Source of the DNA: CALMUP01 sp035327305
GTDB lineage: Bacteria; Verrucomicrobiota; Kiritimatiellia; CAIVKH01
DNA length: 64,000 bases
Reading direction: 5' to 3'
Assembly (NCBI GenBank): GCA_035327305.1
Contig: DAOLDL010000002.1
Location: 1 to 64,000 of the forward strand
Shown here: positions 26,233-34,147 of the stretch, one piece after another
Layout of the letters: every line of letters begins with the position of its first letter
How positions within the stretch are numbered: the first letter of the stretch is position 1
Program-made: the position numbers and the translations under genes
Notes under the pieces: generated by a model
Database searches by the model: none
What the model was told of the DNA's origin: nothing
The model's input: only the letters and a program-made list of their open reading frames with translations

Positions 26233-26553
26233 ATGTCATGGTTTATATTAATACTTGCCGGATTGCTGGAAGTGACCTGGCCAATCGGACTGAAAATATC
26301 ACAAATTCCCGGCCGTGGGTTGCAGGGGATTTTGCTGATTGTTGTCGGCATGTCGACCAGTTTGTTTTTCCTGTGGCTGGCTCAACGAACCATACCCATT
26401 GGCACTGCTTATGCCACCTGGACCGGGATCGGCGCTTCCGGCACGTTTCTGGCAGGCATTCTACTCTTTGGTGATGCCGCCTCCATGGTGCGAATTGCCG
26501 GGGTCACGCTGATTGTATCCGGTGTTGTCTTATTAAAAATTGCCCACGGTTAA
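26233..26553 (+). CDS. gdx: SMR family efflux protein, Gdx/SugE type
   Basis: A 106-residue protein with four membrane helices. The essential membrane glutamate is at position 13 (LAGLLEVTWPIGLKIS), and the family pattern RTIPIGTAYATWTGIGASGTFLAGI follows. The L-E-V-T/W-P-x-G-L-K pattern points to the guanidinium exporter subtype (Gdx, formerly SugE) rather than EmrE. Only about 40 bases lie upstream, and no guanidine riboswitch is visible there. The start codon of the next gene follows within eight bases of the stop. Confidence 0.85.
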   Translation: MSWFILILAGLLEVTWPIGLKISQIPGRGLQGILLIVVGMSTSLFFLWLAQRTIPIGTAYATWTGIGASGTFLAGILLFGDAASMVRIAGVTLIVSGVVLLKIAHG

Positions 26554-26560
26554 TCATTTC

Positions 26561-27235
26561 ATGAACGAATCATTTGATTTTTGGTATGCGATCAACAACA
26601 CCGAGGTGATTGTTCGTCCCCGTCAGTCCCTGGAAACTTTCGGAACAACCACCCTGCATTACCATTTAATTTCAGAAATCATGGATTCCGTGGATCAAAT
26701 ACGCGTGCGCGAAGGTCGCATTCACGCTTTTCGCCCACAGATTATAACTCCGGACTCCATCGCCCAGACACTGCTGGAAGGCTTTGGCGAAGAACAAGCC
26801 GATCACTATCTAAATTGGTTGCGCGAAAATGAAAGTCACTTGGTGCTGTTGAAATATGGTTTTTCGATTAAAAAGGAAAAAATCAACGAACACATCATTA
26901 CCGACAATCTGGCCAATGTGCTTGATCGGGTAAAGCAGGACGTGTCTGCAAGTACACAGCCCATGCATGCATTGATTCGTGGGGTCGACGAACCGTGGGA
27001 GGTATGCCTTCTGCAACTCATGGCAGAAGTGGTACAGCAATCCGCCCTGTCCAATGCGCAGGACTTGCGTCATGACCCAGAAGGAATCCGCCACCGAATT
27101 GATCGGCTATTTCTTGAAGCATCGCGCGACCCGGGCCGCATTCCTGAACTTTCCAAGTTTCTGCATAAAGCCAGGCTTTTCAAGGAATACGAGGATCGCT
27201 TTTTCGCCTTGGTTCGAGCAAGCACGATTCGCTGA
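26561..27235 (+). CDS. Hypothetical protein
   Basis: A 224-residue soluble protein starting MNESFDFWYAINNTEVIVRP. A longer frame begins inside the upstream efflux gene and is unlikely. The N-terminal 75 residues contain strands (TLHYHLISEIMDSVDQIRVREGRI) and the phrase RPQIITPDSIAQTLLEGFGEEQ. The rest is helical and charged (WEVCLLQLMAEVVQQSA; RHRIDRLFLEASRDPGRIPELS). I do not recognise the family. It is tandem with the efflux gene and convergent with the SNF2 helicase gene. Confidence 0.6.
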   Translation: MNESFDFWYAINNTEVIVRPRQSLETFGTTTLHYHLISEIMDSVDQIRVREGRIHAFRPQIITPDSIAQTLLEGFGEEQADHYLNWLRENESHLVLLKYGFSIKKEKINEHIITDNLANVLDRVKQDVSASTQPMHALIRGVDEPWEVCLLQLMAEVVQQSALSNAQDLRHDPEGIRHRIDRLFLEASRDPGRIPELSKFLHKARLFKEYEDRFFALVRASTIR

Positions 27236-27254
27236 AATAGACCATAACCGCCAA

Positions 27255-30200
27255 CTACAACTCCAGAAGTTCCTGGACATCTTCCCACGACAACTTGTCC
27301 ATGACCTGCTCGTCATTTTCCAACGTGGCGTCAATGATCGCCCGCTTGCGATCCTGCATGGCAAGAACCCGCTCTTCAATAGTACCTTTGGTGATAAGCT
27401 TCACGCTGTAAACGGTTCGCTTTTGTCCTATACGGTAAGCACGATCCGTGGCTTGAGCTTCCACGGCGGGATTCCACCAGGGATCGTAGTGAATGACCAT
27501 GTCCGCTCCGGTCAGATTCAAACCAGTTCCTCCGGCCTTGAGGCTGATGAGGAAAATCGGTATCCGTCGATCCGTGTTGAAGGTATGCACGACCTGCATA
27601 CGTTCCTGGGTACTGCCATCGAGATAACAATATTGAACACCCCGGCGATCCAGTTCCGCCCGAATTAAGGTCAACATGGAAACAAACTGGCTGAACACCA
27701 GTACGCGGTGTCCGCCATCCATGGCCTCGTTGAGCAGTTCGAGAAACAATTCCATTTTAGCCGATGGATTATCGGACTGAAGTTCCAGGTTTTTCAGCAA
27801 CGAAAGGTGACAGCATACCTGCCGCAATCGCATCAACGTCTTCAGCACTTCCATGCGGGAGCGATTGAATCCCTGATCCTGGACAAGTTGCGTAAGTTTC
27901 CGTCGCGACTCATCCAGCAAGGTCCGGTAAACGGTCTGCTGATCCGTTGTCATACTGCAGAAAGCCACACGTTCGATTTTTGGCGGAAGGTCCGTCGCAA
28001 CGTCTTTTTTAAGACGGCGTAGTAAAAACGGACTCAATTTTCGCTTCAGCTTAACTTGAGCCATCTGTCCCATGTCATCACTCCGACTGATGGGAAGCTC
28101 GTAATTTCGACGAAATGTCTCGTGAGGGCCAAGGTAACCCGGCATGAGAAAATCCATGATCGACCAGAAGTCGGAAACGCCATTTTCAATCGGGGTTCCG
28201 GTCAACACCAAACGATGCTTCGCGTGAAGTCGTTTGGCCGCCAGGGCATTCTGCGTCGCCTTGTTTTTGATATGCTGGGCTTCATCGAGAATTGCCACGG
28301 AAAATTGTTGAGCCGCATATTGTTCGATATCCCGCCGCAACAACGCATAAGAAGTGACAATAATGTCGTGTTCACTTAACTCCGCCCATTTTTGGTGGCG
28401 ATCGGTACCGGTCACGGTCAGCACCCGCAAATTGGGGGTGAAACGCGCCGCTTCCGCCGCCCAGTTGTCAACCAGGCTGGTCGGACACACAATCAGGGCG
28501 GGGAGATAACGCGAAGGCTCATCCTCACGCTCCAACTGAAGCCAGGCAAGCGTCTGAATGGTTTTCCCAAGTCCCATTTCGTCCGCCAGCACTCCACCGT
28601 AACCACCTTTTTCCAAAAATCGCAACCAGCTTAAACCGTCGCGTTGATATGGACGCAGTGACGCCTGCAACATCGGATGTGGATGAACCGGCTCCAACGA
28701 GACTTCGCGATTTTGCCGCCGAGCCGAGGACAACCATTCCGGAGTCGCCTCTACGTCTATTCCATCCAACGCATCCAACGATGCTTTTACATACGAGGAG
28801 TAAATTGACGACAACCGGAAGTGACCTGCCCGATCCGCCTCGCCGGAGGCACAATCGGCAAACACATCCTGCATGGATTCTATGGCGCCGGCGTCAAGCA
28901 GGCATGTGCGTGATCCAATTTCTATAAACGCATCCCCCATGCGTAATGCGCGTTGAACATCATGTGCTGAAAGCTGACCACCATGCCCGTCTTCGTATTG
29001 GAACCCTACTTCAAACCAATCCGTACCGCTCTCATGAATTTGTACAACCGGCGCAATAAAGTCAGCTTTTTCCATGAATTCAGATACCGCGCCTTGCAGA
29101 TCGAGTTTCCAGCCTTCCCGGCGCAGTGCGGGCCATTCGCGACCGAGAAAATTCATGACTTCACGCGTGCCGACGATCGACGTCAGGTCATCGCCGACAA
29201 TCCCTTTGAATCCGGCCCGGGCGACTCTAGCCAGACCCCGTTGTTCGGCATCCGGATTCCGCACGGTAAATCGCATAAAATCGTCGGGATCCGGATGTGC
29301 AAAATGTCCGGCGGGATCGGGGCGTGCCGCCACGACGGAGACACCTTGATAATCAGCGTGGAGCGTGGCGGCCAACGATGCCTGGCTACCCCGAATTTGG
29401 AGGTGAAATTTTGGTTGTCCAGGTTCAATGGCAAATAAATCGCGGTTTAATTCCGAGACCACCGTCATTTCCTTTTCGATCAAAGGAAGTTCGTGGTCAA
29501 AAAATCGCAAGATCGCATCACGGGGTATTTTTACCGGACCTTCATAAATATCCTGAAATGGAGTGGGCAAAACATGACTCAACGGCCAGAAATGACCCGC
29601 GCCATATACCCACCCATGCTTGCCTTTCACCACATAGAGCGGCGATTCCTTCCCGTTCACAAATGGCAACTCGGTGTGAACAGACACCACCAGTTCGCCA
29701 GTGTTCCGGTTCATATCCACGAACAGAAGAGATTGCATGGGTGTTCCGCCGATTTTTACGGCGGAAAAGTCTGGCAAACTCAATGCCTTGCCTTCCTTGA
29801 GTTTCAGGACATTGTCGAAGTCCTGGGCCTTGAGATCGATTTTCTCCGGAACCGGTCCTTCCGCGATGTCTTCGAGCACATACATCAAGGCATCGTCATC
29901 CTTGTTCATGGCCACCGGTTTTTCCCTCGGCATCTTATCCACCGGAGTCAGGGCTTTGCCCGTTCGGATCAAACATCGCAAAGGTACATGCCGCAAGAGT
30001 CGTGAATTACCCCAGCCTTCATCAAGAACAAGAACCACTTCGGCCGTATCTTGTGACGGTTTATTAACCACCATGCGTTGCAAGTAAGCAGACTCATCGA
30101 TCGTAGCAACACGGGCCGCCTTGACGGTTTCCTCTTTGATATTAATTTCCCGGCGTGCAATTTCGGATTCAGCACGCTTGGCCAGCACCATGCCCAGGGC

Positions 30201-30446
30201 GATAATGTGCGCGCAAATGATTCCGCGTTCCGTGCTGTCGCGGCACGGACAAAGATTCTCGCATGTGCCGTCGGGCTGAATCCTGGCTTTGCTTTTCAGT
30301 GAACGATTGCCAAAAGAAAGCGTTCCTTCGAGAATGGGAGGTGAGAAATCAACATCCTGGACCGCACCGCGGTCGTAGAGCAACTTGGCGTCGCGGTATA
30401 TCGCAACCCCAGCCCAGTCCATTAGCAATTTTTGGCTAAACTGCAT
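27255..30446 (-). CDS. SNF2-family helicase with SWIM zinc finger
   Basis: A 1063-residue ATP-dependent DNA translocase of the RapA/HepA-like SNF2 class. Near residue 65 a SWIM motif (CPCRDSTERGIICAHIIALG) is present. A long variable region follows. The ATPase core is from about residue 615: LADEMGLGKTIQTLAWL (Walker A), LDEAQHIKNK (DEAQ box), VLTGTPIENGVSDFWSI, then HelC with VFSQFVSMLTLI, LKAGGTGLNLTGADMV and DRAYRIGQKRTVYSVKLI. The C terminus is short. Such stand-alone bacterial proteins are thought to act in nucleic-acid transactions. It is a single gene here, with no methylase or defence partner beside it. Confidence 0.95.
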   Translation of the reverse strand: MQFSQKLLMDWAGVAIYRDAKLLYDRGAVQDVDFSPPILEGTLSFGNRSLKSKARIQPDGTCENLCPCRDSTERGIICAHIIALGMVLAKRAESEIARREINIKEETVKAARVATIDESAYLQRMVVNKPSQDTAEVVLVLDEGWGNSRLLRHVPLRCLIRTGKALTPVDKMPREKPVAMNKDDDALMYVLEDIAEGPVPEKIDLKAQDFDNVLKLKEGKALSLPDFSAVKIGGTPMQSLLFVDMNRNTGELVVSVHTELPFVNGKESPLYVVKGKHGWVYGAGHFWPLSHVLPTPFQDIYEGPVKIPRDAILRFFDHELPLIEKEMTVVSELNRDLFAIEPGQPKFHLQIRGSQASLAATLHADYQGVSVVAARPDPAGHFAHPDPDDFMRFTVRNPDAEQRGLARVARAGFKGIVGDDLTSIVGTREVMNFLGREWPALRREGWKLDLQGAVSEFMEKADFIAPVVQIHESGTDWFEVGFQYEDGHGGQLSAHDVQRALRMGDAFIEIGSRTCLLDAGAIESMQDVFADCASGEADRAGHFRLSSIYSSYVKASLDALDGIDVEATPEWLSSARRQNREVSLEPVHPHPMLQASLRPYQRDGLSWLRFLEKGGYGGVLADEMGLGKTIQTLAWLQLEREDEPSRYLPALIVCPTSLVDNWAAEAARFTPNLRVLTVTGTDRHQKWAELSEHDIIVTSYALLRRDIEQYAAQQFSVAILDEAQHIKNKATQNALAAKRLHAKHRLVLTGTPIENGVSDFWSIMDFLMPGYLGPHETFRRNYELPISRSDDMGQMAQVKLKRKLSPFLLRRLKKDVATDLPPKIERVAFCSMTTDQQTVYRTLLDESRRKLTQLVQDQGFNRSRMEVLKTLMRLRQVCCHLSLLKNLELQSDNPSAKMELFLELLNEAMDGGHRVLVFSQFVSMLTLIRAELDRRGVQYCYLDGSTQERMQVVHTFNTDRRIPIFLISLKAGGTGLNLTGADMVIHYDPWWNPAVEAQATDRAYRIGQKRTVYSVKLITKGTIEERVLAMQDRKRAIIDATLENDEQVMDKLSWEDVQELLEL

Positions 30447-30614
30447 ACTCTATAATGACCCGAGTGATGTGCATTTTGTGTAAAGGCACAAAAGGCGATA
30501 ATATGATATTGAATCGAGGGGACAAGGATATTCTGATGAGTGATAGCGGTATGATGCAACACAGAGATTCGTGTCTGTGGCGCCTCACTGTTCAACTGGT
30601 CCGCATAAGAACGG

Positions 30615-31142
30615 CTACAACGCTTTAGGCTCCGTGACCCGAACTCCAGTTACCCGGTGCAAATGGCAAAGCGCAATCGCCAGAGCATCAGCCGCGTCTT
30701 CCTGCGGTACGCGGTTCAGCTTGAGCAACGAGGTGATCATTTTCGCCACTTGATCCTTGGAAGCGGCGCCAAATCCTGACAGCGATTTTTTTACATCACG
30801 CGGTGCGTATTCATAAACGGGCTTGCCGGCCCGGGCCGCCGCCGCAAGAACCACCCCGCGCGCCTGTCCAAGAATCATCGCCGTGCGTACATTCTTGCAA
30901 AAGAATATGCCTTCAATCGCGACGACGTCCGGATTGTGCTCTTCAATCAGTTCGGATATTCCGGCATCCAGTCGACGCAAGCACTCGGTATGAGGTTGAC
31001 TCGCAGGCGTCTTGATGGTTCCGCACGTGATGAATTGCGGATTGCGAACCGGTCCTCTAACCAGCCCCACCCCGGACGACCGGAGGGACGTGTCGACACC
31101 CAGCACCAGCAGATCAGCATGTTTGCCGGTTTCGGTAGGCAT
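30615..31142 (-). CDS. ruvC: Crossover junction endonuclease RuvC
   Basis: A 175-residue Holliday-junction resolvase. The four acidic catalytic positions can be placed: Asp in LGVDTSLRSSG (17), Glu in VVAIEGIFFCKN (about 79) and the pair in EDAADALAIALCH (149 and 152). The usual G-I-D-P-G motif reads GVDTS here. It follows yebC with a five-base gap, a common arrangement. RuvA and RuvB are not in the window. Confidence 0.93.
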   Translation of the reverse strand: MPTETGKHADLLVLGVDTSLRSSGVGLVRGPVRNPQFITCGTIKTPASQPHTECLRRLDAGISELIEEHNPDVVAIEGIFFCKNVRTAMILGQARGVVLAAAARAGKPVYEYAPRDVKKSLSGFGAASKDQVAKMITSLLKLNRVPQEDAADALAIALCHLHRVTGVRVTEPKAL

Positions 31143-31147
31143 ACGGA

Positions 31148-31900
31148 TCAGCCCGACACTTCCTCTAGCAGTTTTTCCTCTAAATCAAAATTGCTGTAGA
31201 CGTGCTGGACATCATCCAAATCTTCCAATGCGGCGACAAACTTCATCAGTTGTGTTGCCTGTTCCTTGTCCGTCACTTGGACCAACAATGCAGGGATCAT
31301 GGTAATTTCATTGTCCCCGATTTTTACGCCAGCTTTTGAAAGCGCCTCCACAACCTGGTGAAAATCACCGGGATCAGTCAACACCTCAAACGCGTCGCCA
31401 TCACGCACGACATCCTCGGCTCCGGCTTCCAACGCCAATTCCAAAAGTTTGTCCTCCTCAATCGAGGAGGCATCGACAAACAACTGGCCCTTGCGGTTGT
31501 AGTTTCGAATGACACTTCCCTGCTGACCTAGATTACCGCCCTGTTTGTTGAATACATGACGTATTTCCGCCGCCGTGCGGTTGCGATTGTCGGTAAGACA
31601 GGAAACGATCAACGATACGCCACCGGAGGCAAAACCCTCGTAAACAACTTCCTCCATGGCATCTCCGGCAATTTCCCCGGTGCCTTTCTTAATGGCACGG
31701 TCGATGTTATCGTTCGGCATGTTCACGCCGCGGGCCTTGGTAATCAGTGAGCGCAAAGTAATGTTTCCAGCCGGATCGCCTCCGCCAAGCCGCGCGGCGA
31801 CAGTTATTTCCTTCGCAATTTTACTGAATACCTTGCCTTTAACGGCATCAGAAGCCGCTTTCCGGTGTTTGATGTTCGCCCACTTGCTATGACCTGCCAT
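31148..31900 (-). CDS. yebC: YebC/PmpR family protein
   Basis: A 250-residue protein beginning MAGHSKWANIKHRKAASDAVKGK, the invariant start of the family. It continues with PNDNIDRAIKKGTGE, VVYEGFASGGVSLIVSCLTDNRNRT and NKQGGNLGQQGSV. Family members act as transcription regulators or, as recent work indicates, in translation of proline-rich stretches. A good ribosome site (AAGGA) is present. It lies between an EF-G-like gene and ruvC in one operon. Confidence 0.97.
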   Translation of the reverse strand: MAGHSKWANIKHRKAASDAVKGKVFSKIAKEITVAARLGGGDPAGNITLRSLITKARGVNMPNDNIDRAIKKGTGEIAGDAMEEVVYEGFASGGVSLIVSCLTDNRNRTAAEIRHVFNKQGGNLGQQGSVIRNYNRKGQLFVDASSIEEDKLLELALEAGAEDVVRDGDAFEVLTDPGDFHQVVEALSKAGVKIGDNEITMIPALLVQVTDKEQATQLMKFVAALEDLDDVQHVYSNFDLEEKLLEEVSG

Positions 31901-31924
31901 GATTGATCAATCCTTCAACCGCCG

Positions 31925-33958
31925 TTATTCATCTTCATGATCGCGCTTGACCGCAGATGCGATGATTTTCTGCGAAATATGCGCCGGCACAACATCATAC
32001 CGGGCAAATGTCGCTTCAAACACTCCCTGCCCCTGTGTCAAGCTTCGCAACTCGGCGGCATAGCGGAAAATTTCCGCCTGAGGTGCTTCCGCCGAAATCG
32101 TCTGCATCCCGGCGTCCACGTCAATACCTAAAATTCGTCCCCGGCGTTGATTCAAATCACCGGTTATGTCACCCATGTATTGTTCGGGTATGGTTATCTT
32201 AAGCGACATAATCGGTTCGAGCAAGACCGGACGAGCCTTGGATGCTCCGTCCGACAAGGCGCGTGAACCGGCGATCTTGAAAGCGACTTCGGACGAATCG
32301 ACGTCATGGTAGGTTCCATCGTAAACCCTGACCTTGGCATTGATGATGGGATAACCGGCCAACACACCGCGTTGCAGACCTTCATGAACACCCTTCTCCA
32401 CTGCAGGGATGAAATTGCGTGGTATGGCTCCGCCCACGATTTCGTTCACAAACCACGCATCATCGGACGGATCGCGAGACTCTACCTTCAGGTATACTTC
32501 GCCATATTGGCCCCGACCACCGGATTGCTTCTTGTGCTTGTAATGACCCTCGCCAAAGCCGGTCACAGTCTCCTTGTAGGCGACTTTGGGAATGTTAAGC
32601 TCGACATCGACATTGCTTCGCTTTTTCATCCGACTGACTGCAATATCCAAATGGATATCGCCCATGCCGGATAAAATCAATTCATGCGTTTCCGTGTTTC
32701 GCTCCAAGTGCAAGGTCGGATCCTCTTCCACAACCCGGTGAAGACCAATACCAGCCTTGTCGTCATCCCCTTGTGTTTTGGGAACCACGGCCACGGATGT
32801 AACTGGTTGGGGAAACCTGATCGGATCCAGTGTGATGTTTTTTCCAATCGCGCATAGCGTGTCATTCACACCTGTGCTTTTCAGTTTGGCCAAGGCCACA
32901 ATTTGCCCGGCTGTGGCCAACGGAACGACTTCATCTTTTTTTCCGTTATAGATATGAAGAGGACCAATACGTTCCTTCTGACCTTTCGTATTGTTATAGA
33001 CTTCAGAATCAGCGGAAAGCGTTCCACTGTATATTTTCAGAAACTGCAACTGACCGATAAACGGATCATTGATCGAACGCCAAATCAATCCACTAAACGG
33101 AGCGTCCGCCGATACATCGATCAGTTCACCTGCCGCGTCCAAGACTTCGTGGTCGATCGGCGAAGGAAATAAACGGAACAACTCGTCCAACAACTCACCC
33201 ACGCCAACATCTTGCAATGCCTCGACTTCAAATACCGGAACGATGTGGCGGCGCTTGATGGCGACTCGCAAACCCATGGTCAATTCGTCGTGGCTCAAAT
33301 GTTCGCCGCTCAAGTATTTATCCAGCAAGGCATCGTCTTCCTCGGCGGCATCCTCCTCAAGCACGCTCATCGCCAATTCCGCCTCATCGGTCAGTTCATC
33401 GGGAATTTTTGTTTCGGATAGAATATCGATAATGGCATGGCGATCATGGGTGGGCAACTCGACCGGTACGCATTTCTTGCCCCATACCGACTGGATATTA
33501 GCCAACACCTTGTCGAAATCGGCGTTTTCCTTGTCGAGTCCGGTAATAACAATGCCGCAGGGCAAATCGTTTTCCTCACACAACCGCCACGCACGGGTTG
33601 AACCGACTTGCACACCGGAGACTGCATCAACAACGATCAAGGCCGCATCAGCCACTTTAGCCGCGGCCACGGACTGGCCATAAAGATCCAGATAACCCGG
33701 CGTGTCAATCAATGTAAGGTCCATCGATTGGCCTTCGGTGGTTTTGTATTGAACATGGAAAGGCTTGGCCCAAATGGATATTTTCCGATCCTTTTCCTCG
33801 TCGGTCCAGTCGGCCATGCTCGACCCGTTGGAGGAAAGGCCCAACCGGTCATTGTACCCGGTTTTGTAAAGGATGGCATCGATCAAGGTGGTTTTACCGT
33901 TTCCGGTATGGCCAAGTAAAACGACATTGCGGGTGTTGCTCACAGGCAGTTGCGACAT
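31925..33958 (-). CDS. EF-G-2-like translational GTPase
   Basis: A 677-residue GTPase with EF-G domain order. The ATG at 33958 follows AAAGGAA. The P-loop is GHTGNGKTTL, G3 is LIDTPGYLDLYGQS and G4 ITGLDKEN. Domain IV has GGRGQYGEVYLKVE and domain V ends with a conserved TQGQGVFEATF region. Switch I lacks the RGITI motif of canonical EF-G (it reads DRKISIW), and G3 has DTPGY where EF-G has DTPGH. This matches the divergent EF-G-2 lineage known from Thermus rather than the main translocase, which presumably lies elsewhere. It is the first gene of an operon with yebC and ruvC. Confidence 0.88.
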   Translation of the reverse strand: MSQLPVSNTRNVVLLGHTGNGKTTLIDAILYKTGYNDRLGLSSNGSSMADWTDEEKDRKISIWAKPFHVQYKTTEGQSMDLTLIDTPGYLDLYGQSVAAAKVADAALIVVDAVSGVQVGSTRAWRLCEENDLPCGIVITGLDKENADFDKVLANIQSVWGKKCVPVELPTHDRHAIIDILSETKIPDELTDEAELAMSVLEEDAAEEDDALLDKYLSGEHLSHDELTMGLRVAIKRRHIVPVFEVEALQDVGVGELLDELFRLFPSPIDHEVLDAAGELIDVSADAPFSGLIWRSINDPFIGQLQFLKIYSGTLSADSEVYNNTKGQKERIGPLHIYNGKKDEVVPLATAGQIVALAKLKSTGVNDTLCAIGKNITLDPIRFPQPVTSVAVVPKTQGDDDKAGIGLHRVVEEDPTLHLERNTETHELILSGMGDIHLDIAVSRMKKRSNVDVELNIPKVAYKETVTGFGEGHYKHKKQSGGRGQYGEVYLKVESRDPSDDAWFVNEIVGGAIPRNFIPAVEKGVHEGLQRGVLAGYPIINAKVRVYDGTYHDVDSSEVAFKIAGSRALSDGASKARPVLLEPIMSLKITIPEQYMGDITGDLNQRRGRILGIDVDAGMQTISAEAPQAEIFRYAAELRSLTQGQGVFEATFARYDVVPAHISQKIIASAVKRDHEDE

Positions 33959-34147
33959 GTTCGATTCCTTTCCATGATAATGGGTTCCGCCGATTAAAGG
34001 CGACCGTCCGATTGAGACATAAACCCTCTCAATTGGCAATGGTTTTTACCCTAATCCAAACCCTGATCTTGCGGCTGGCGAAATAGCGACACAAACATTT
34101 ACTTACCGGCGAGATTCAGCATCACAACGAAAACAATCAACCGTGCG

